Source: CBDUXZ01 sp965371325 [NCBI: uncultured bacterium] (GTDB lineage: Bacteria > JAUYMQ01). Taken from it: 10,051 bases of DNA. The stretch spans positions 1 through 10,051 of the forward strand of contig CBDUXZ010000035.1 in NCBI GenBank assembly GCA_965371325.1, given 5' to 3'. Under the pieces are notes generated by a model. The model made no database searches, was not told where the DNA came from, and saw only the letters and a program-made list of their open reading frames with translations. Both the position numbers and the translations under genes were made by a program. Below are positions 7,151 through 10,051 of the stretch, piece by piece (within the stretch, counting starts at the first letter, position 1; each line of letters begins with the position of its first letter).

Positions 7151-8020
7151 TTACTCCTGTTTTTCCGCGCGCCGGGACGGATCCGGGTAGAAGGCCTCGT
7201 CCGGAACGTCCACGCCGAAGGTGACGCTCTTGTAAAGTACCTCGTGCAGGACCGAGGTCCCGTCGGGGCGGTCGTCCGACACGACCGTCTGCCTGAAGGG
7301 CACCTGAATTCCCTGGATGTCGCGATAATCCGTGAACTGCATGTTTCCGACGATGAACCCGTACTGATCGCGAACGGTGTAGCGGAGGTAATCAATCAAC
7401 CCTGTCTTCCTGCTGATGTAGGTGAGGTACTGATCGATCTTCTCCTGAGGCTCGTCCGTATTCCAGGAGACGAACACGACATCGTAGGCCTGCCCGGCCA
7501 GCTCATCCTCACCCGCGTAAATGACGATCTCCGCAAAAGGGAGATGGAAGGGGAGTTCGAAGAAGTACTGATAGGTCGGCATGTAAAACTTGATCGTCTT
7601 GTCTTTTTTGAAAACTGGCGCCTCACCGGGCCGCTGCGTATAGGTGGTCCAGTTCTGAATTCCCCAGGTTTCCCCCTTCCGGCTACCGTCCAGAAAGGTT
7701 CCACGCGAGTCGTTTGTTCCAAGAAGATACTGGACCTTGATCGGAACCATGTTCTCCGGCCAGGGCAGGAAGAAGGTCTTCAGAAGGAAGCCCCGCCAGT
7801 CGTCCGTCAGGATAACCTCCGCCGTTCTGTGCGCTTTCCAAGTGCCGAGTCCGCCGTGTCGCGCCATGGCCTTGTGCAGCAAGGCCCGCCCTTTCTCGAC
7901 GTCGGCCTTCGCGTAGCCGTTCTTGATCGGCTCCGGCCGGATATCGGCCAGGCATCCTGAAAGGAAGATCGCGAATATTACTGCCGGGATTGCGCGGCGT
8001 ATCCATCGTCGGCGGATCAC
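7151..8020 (-). CDS. Outer-membrane-type lipoprotein of unknown function (LolA-like or DUF6503-like)
   Basis: The 289-residue product begins with a basic stretch (MIRRRWIRR), a hydrophobic segment (residues 10-20) and the lipobox LSGC, with lipidation expected at C23. Residue +2 is Leu, not Asp, so transport to the outer membrane is expected. The start of the mature domain, LHKAMARHGGLGTWKAHRT (47-65), resembles the opening of LolA/LolB-like single-sheet lipoprotein folds such as DUF6503. These bind lipids or hydrophobic ligands; the family assignment here is from memory and tentative. The rest is beta-rich with many aromatic residues. No catalytic motif is visible. The GTG start at 8020 is chosen because a full-match Shine-Dalgarno GGAGGTGA (8031-8024) sits just upstream. 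A strong hairpin follows the gene, so it is probably transcribed apart from addBA. Its real function is unknown. Confidence 0.8.
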   Translation of the reverse strand: MIRRRWIRRAIPAVIFAIFLSGCLADIRPEPIKNGYAKADVEKGRALLHKAMARHGGLGTWKAHRTAEVILTDDWRGFLLKTFFLPWPENMVPIKVQYLLGTNDSRGTFLDGSRKGETWGIQNWTTYTQRPGEAPVFKKDKTIKFYMPTYQYFFELPFHLPFAEIVIYAGEDELAGQAYDVVFVSWNTDEPQEKIDQYLTYISRKTGLIDYLRYTVRDQYGFIVGNMQFTDYRDIQGIQVPFRQTVVSDDRPDGTSVLHEVLYKSVTFGVDVPDEAFYPDPSRRAEKQE

Positions 8021-8194
8021 GTGTCACCTCCGGGGGGCTCGGGGCTTTGTCCCGGGGGGCGGGAAGGGGACGGCCCTCCCCCCCCGTCCGGGCCTCTGTT
8101 CATTATAGATGCCCCATCTCAGGCGAGGTTTCGCCGCGGGCCTGCGGGCGGGGGCGGATTCCCATTTAGCGGGCGACTCGGTTAGGATAGGGGA
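8021..8194. promoter_or_regulatory. Divergent intergenic region between the lipoprotein and the hydrolase operon
   Basis: These 174 nt must carry the start signals for both blocks. On the minus strand there is a perfect TATAAT (8107-8102) but no recognisable -35 at the usual distance; the inverted repeat AGATG-CCC-CATCT (8107-8119) abuts it and may be an operator. Between it and the lipoprotein are long homopolymer runs: G6 at 8032-8037, G4 at 8041-8044, G6 at 8054-8059 and C8 at 8078-8085. A 6-bp stem GGACGG/CCGTCC (8068-8073 with 8084-8089) would fold in the lipoprotein leader. On the plus strand I found no convincing promoter; TAGGAT (8183-8188) is the best -10 but lies almost at the ATG. 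Confidence 0.4.
8024..8031 (-). promoter_or_regulatory. Full-consensus Shine-Dalgarno of the lipoprotein gene
   Basis: GGAGGTGA on the minus strand is complementary to the usual 16S 3' tail and lies 3 nt (6 nt from the GGAGG core) before the GTG at 8020. It decides the start in favour of this GTG. Confidence 0.75.
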
Positions 8195-9076
8195 ATGCCA
8201 CACGAAATTCCGGGACCGACCTCTCACGTTTATTACTCCCAGCGCCTGAGGCTCCATTACGTCGACTGGGGGAACGAAGGCGCGCCGCCCCTTCTCCTCG
8301 TTCACGGGGGGCAGGATCACTGCCGGAACTGGGACTGGGTGGCCCAGGCGCTTCGTGAGCAGTATCACATCATCGCCCCCGATCTGCGCGGGCATGGCGA
8401 CAGCCAGTGGGTGATCGGAAGCACCTACCGGATGGATGACTACGTCTACGACATCTCGCAGCTCCTTCACCAGAGAGGGCTCTTTCCCGTTCGCATTGTC
8501 GCGCATTCTCTGGGGGGCGCCATTGCGCTTCGCTACACGGGACTTTATCCCGAGAAGGTGCTCCGGCTGGTTGCGATTGAGGGACTGGGCCCGTCCCCGA
8601 AGATGCTCGCCGAGCGACGGCGGAAGGAGCCCCATGAGTGGCTGAATGAATGGATGGAGAACATTCGCAATCTGGCCGGGCGCCAGCCGCGTCGCTACGA
8701 AAGCGTCGATGAGGCCTACAAGCGCATGCAGGATGCCAATCCCCACCTCACGCCCGAACAGGCGCGCCACCTTACCATTCACGGCACCACCCAGAACGAG
8801 GACGGCACCTACACCTGGAAGTTCGACAATTACGTGCGGGTGTTTTCCCCGGAAGCTTTCAGCGCGAGAGAGGCGAAGGCGCTCTGGGAGCGGATCAGCT
8901 GCCCGACGCTGCTCGTTCGCGGCAAGGAGAGCTGGGCGAGCGATCCCGAGAAGGACGGCCGCGCGGCCCTGTTCCCGGACGCGCGCGTGCTGAATGTCGA
9001 TGACGCGGGACATTGGGTGCACCACGACCGGCTCGATTTGTTCCTCGATGCGGTGCGTGTTTTTCTTGCGGATTAG
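8195..9076 (+). CDS. Alpha/beta-fold serine hydrolase
   Basis: This 293-residue protein has a complete alpha/beta-hydrolase layout. The oxyanion-hole motif VHGG lies at 36-39, the conserved DLRGHGDS at 63-70, the nucleophile elbow AHSLGG at 103-108 (Ser105) and the catalytic His in AGHW at H273. The acid is probably E245 in RGKESW, because the usual GxxD position is occupied by Ser246. A Ser rather than Asp nucleophile argues against an epoxide hydrolase or haloalkane dehalogenase and for an esterase, lactonase, amidase or C-C hydrolase. No signal peptide is visible, so it is cytoplasmic. The cap region (about 135-225) is helical and charged. The start at 8195 has AGGA 7 nt upstream. It is first in a plus-strand operon with an LLM oxidoreductase 15 nt downstream, suggesting a role in breaking down an ester, lactone or amide intermediate. 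The substrate cannot be told from sequence. Confidence 0.9.
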   Translation: MPHEIPGPTSHVYYSQRLRLHYVDWGNEGAPPLLLVHGGQDHCRNWDWVAQALREQYHIIAPDLRGHGDSQWVIGSTYRMDDYVYDISQLLHQRGLFPVRIVAHSLGGAIALRYTGLYPEKVLRLVAIEGLGPSPKMLAERRRKEPHEWLNEWMENIRNLAGRQPRRYESVDEAYKRMQDANPHLTPEQARHLTIHGTTQNEDGTYTWKFDNYVRVFSPEAFSAREAKALWERISCPTLLVRGKESWASDPEKDGRAALFPDARVLNVDDAGHWVHHDRLDLFLDAVRVFLAD

Positions 9077-9077
9077 G

Positions 9078-9084
9078 AAAGGAG
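9078..9084 (+). promoter_or_regulatory. Shine-Dalgarno of the LLM oxidoreductase gene
   Basis: AAAGGAG sits directly after the hydrolase stop codon and 7 nt before the GTG at 9092. It fixes a GTG start and shows strong initiation inside a 15-nt intergenic gap, as expected for an operon. Confidence 0.75.
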
Positions 9085-9091
9085 AAACGGC

Positions 9092-9970
9092 GTGAAAATC
9101 GGCCTCTTCCCCCCCTTCAGCAATCCCTGGGCGACCCCGGAGTACCTTCAGGCGCTTGGCCCCGCGGCCGAGGAGCGCGGCTTCCACGCGATCTGGGCGG
9201 CCGAGCACGTGGTGTTGTTCGAGGATTACGCGTCCGAGTATCCGTATTCGCCCGACGGCAGGTTCCCGGCTTCCGGCGAAACGGGCCTCATGGATCCCTT
9301 CGTGACCCTTTCCTTTCTGGCCGCCGTCACGAATCGCATCCGTCTGGGCACCGGCATCTGCCTGCTTCCCCAGCGAAACCCCGTTTACACCGCGAAGGAG
9401 GCGGCCACGGTCGACTACCTGTCGAATGGCCGGTTCGACATGGGGATCGGCATCGGCTGGCTTGCGGAGGAGTATCGCGTGCTGCAGGTGCCCTTCGCCG
9501 GGCGCGCCGATCGTTGCCGCTCCTATATCGAGGTGATGAAGCGCCTCTGGTGCGATCCGGTTTCTGAATACAAGGACGAATTTTACGAGCTCCCGGCCTG
9601 CCGGCATTATCCGAAGCCCGTTCAGGATCCCCACCCGCCGATCCACTTCGGCGGTGAGAGCAACGCCGCGCTCCGGCGCGTGGCGGATCTGGGGCAGGGG
9701 TGGTACGGATTCGGCATCGAGCCGGAGGAGACGGCGGAGCGGATCGGGGTCCTCAAGAAGCTCCTCGAGGAGCGCGGACGCAGCCTCGATGAAATCGAGA
9801 TCAGTATCTGTCCCTACATGAAGCCGGTCGATCTCGACAAGGTGAAGCGTTACGCGGATGCGGGCGTGGACCAGGTGATTATCTTGACGATGCTTCCCAC
9901 GACGGAGGCGATCGCACCCAGCCTGGATCAGCTCGCCGAGACGATTCTCGAACCCGCAAGAAACCTCTAA
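9092..9970 (+). CDS. LLM-class flavin/F420-dependent oxidoreductase (TIGR03619-like)
   Basis: The 292-residue product is a bacterial luciferase-like TIM barrel. Landmarks are the N-terminal strand MKIGLFPPFS, WAAEHVV (35-41), TNRIRLGTGICLLPQRNP (80-97), the long block AATVDYLSNGRFDMGIGIGW (104-123), HPPIHFGGES (181-190) and a C-terminal AGVDQVIIL (257-265). The SNGRFDMGIGIGW signature and length fit the TIGR03619 group, usually labelled F420-dependent, although related enzymes use FMN, and the cofactor cannot be settled here. Such enzymes catalyse hydride transfer or monooxygenation of small organic molecules in the cytoplasm. Translation starts at GTG 9092 behind AAAGGAG. It lies between a serine hydrolase and a putative amidase-like gene, consistent with a step in degrading a nitrogen-containing or ester compound. 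Family membership is firm; substrate and cofactor are inferred. Confidence 0.9.
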   Translation: MKIGLFPPFSNPWATPEYLQALGPAAEERGFHAIWAAEHVVLFEDYASEYPYSPDGRFPASGETGLMDPFVTLSFLAAVTNRIRLGTGICLLPQRNPVYTAKEAATVDYLSNGRFDMGIGIGWLAEEYRVLQVPFAGRADRCRSYIEVMKRLWCDPVSEYKDEFYELPACRHYPKPVQDPHPPIHFGGESNAALRRVADLGQGWYGFGIEPEETAERIGVLKKLLEERGRSLDEIEISICPYMKPVDLDKVKRYADAGVDQVIILTMLPTTEAIAPSLDQLAETILEPARNL

Positions 9971-9990
9971 CCGCAAAGTCACTGACCACG

Positions 9991-10051
9991 ATGCCCAAGC
10001 CTTCCCCCCAGCCCAATCTCATTCGCGAGGAGAACGCGCGTCCCGGCACGC
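9991..10051 (+). CDS. N-terminal fragment, possibly a dimethylformamidase large-subunit-like protein (runs off the right edge)
   Basis: An open frame begins at ATG 9991, 20 nt after the LLM oxidoreductase stop, and runs off the window after 20 codons. The visible peptide is MPKPSPQPNLIREENARPGT. The string EENARPGT near the N-terminus recalls a conserved opening in proteins annotated as N,N-dimethylformamidase beta-subunit-like, where it normally leads into a Trp-containing strand. This is recognition from memory on very few residues. There is no clear Shine-Dalgarno before the ATG, so the start is uncertain, but position and strand fit a third operon gene. If right, it would hydrolyse formamide-type or other amides, or act on a related unknown substrate. 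Confidence 0.45.
   Translation, partial: MPKPSPQPNLIREENARPGT

Noticed and set aside
5797-7224. A 475-codon plus-strand open frame opposite addB and the spacer after the lipoprotein
   Set aside because: Low-complexity, Arg/Gly-rich translation with no domain; it runs antisense to the clearly real addB and across its promoter.
8183-8188. TAGGAT as the -10 of the hydrolase promoter
   Set aside because: No -35 at 15-18 nt upstream, and it sits only 6 nt before the ATG.
8024-9982. A 652-codon open frame on the minus strand across the whole hydrolase and LLM genes
   Set aside because: It is fully antisense to two well-recognised genes and the gap between them, has no recognisable domain, and is explained by the codon bias of high-GC genes that depletes stops on the opposite strand.

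Overview
The window is a densely packed, GC-rich (about 60% by eye) bacterial chromosome segment with no sign of mobile DNA, RNA genes or CRISPR. A lipobox-type lipoprotein points to a Gram-negative (diderm) host. A probable F420-using LLM-family oxidoreductase and an N-terminal fragment resembling the dimethylformamidase large subunit would fit an uncultured environmental lineage (for example Tectomicrobia-, Rokubacteria- or Deltaproteobacteria-like), but this placement is a guess.

Minus-strand block (bases 1-8020, read right to left). It starts with a lipoprotein with a LolA-like look (8020-7151), followed by an 11-bp perfect hairpin. Next comes a two-gene recombination-repair operon, addB (7062-3766) and addA (3769-668), joined by a 4-nt stop/start overlap. 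It encodes the two subunits of an AddAB-type helicase-nuclease, which resects double-strand breaks for RecA loading. After a 120-nt gap with a candidate terminator and promoter lies an ETHE1-type persulfide dioxygenase (547 to beyond the left edge), which is cut off at its C-terminus.

Plus-strand block (8195 to the right edge). An alpha/beta hydrolase (8195-9076) is followed after 15 nt, with a strong Shine-Dalgarno, by an LLM-class flavin/F420 oxidoreductase (9092-9970). After 20 nt comes the start of a third reading frame (9991 onward) whose first 20 residues resemble the N-terminus of dimethylformamidase-large-subunit-like proteins. This looks like a small catabolic operon whose substrate is unknown.

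The two blocks diverge from a 174-nt intergenic region (8021-8194) rich in G and C homopolymer runs. I do not see a clearly new system. The most rewarding items are the putative hydrolase/LLM/amidase cassette, the P-loop-less AddB with its start-site question, and the unusual hairpin/promoter spacer between the lipoprotein and addB.
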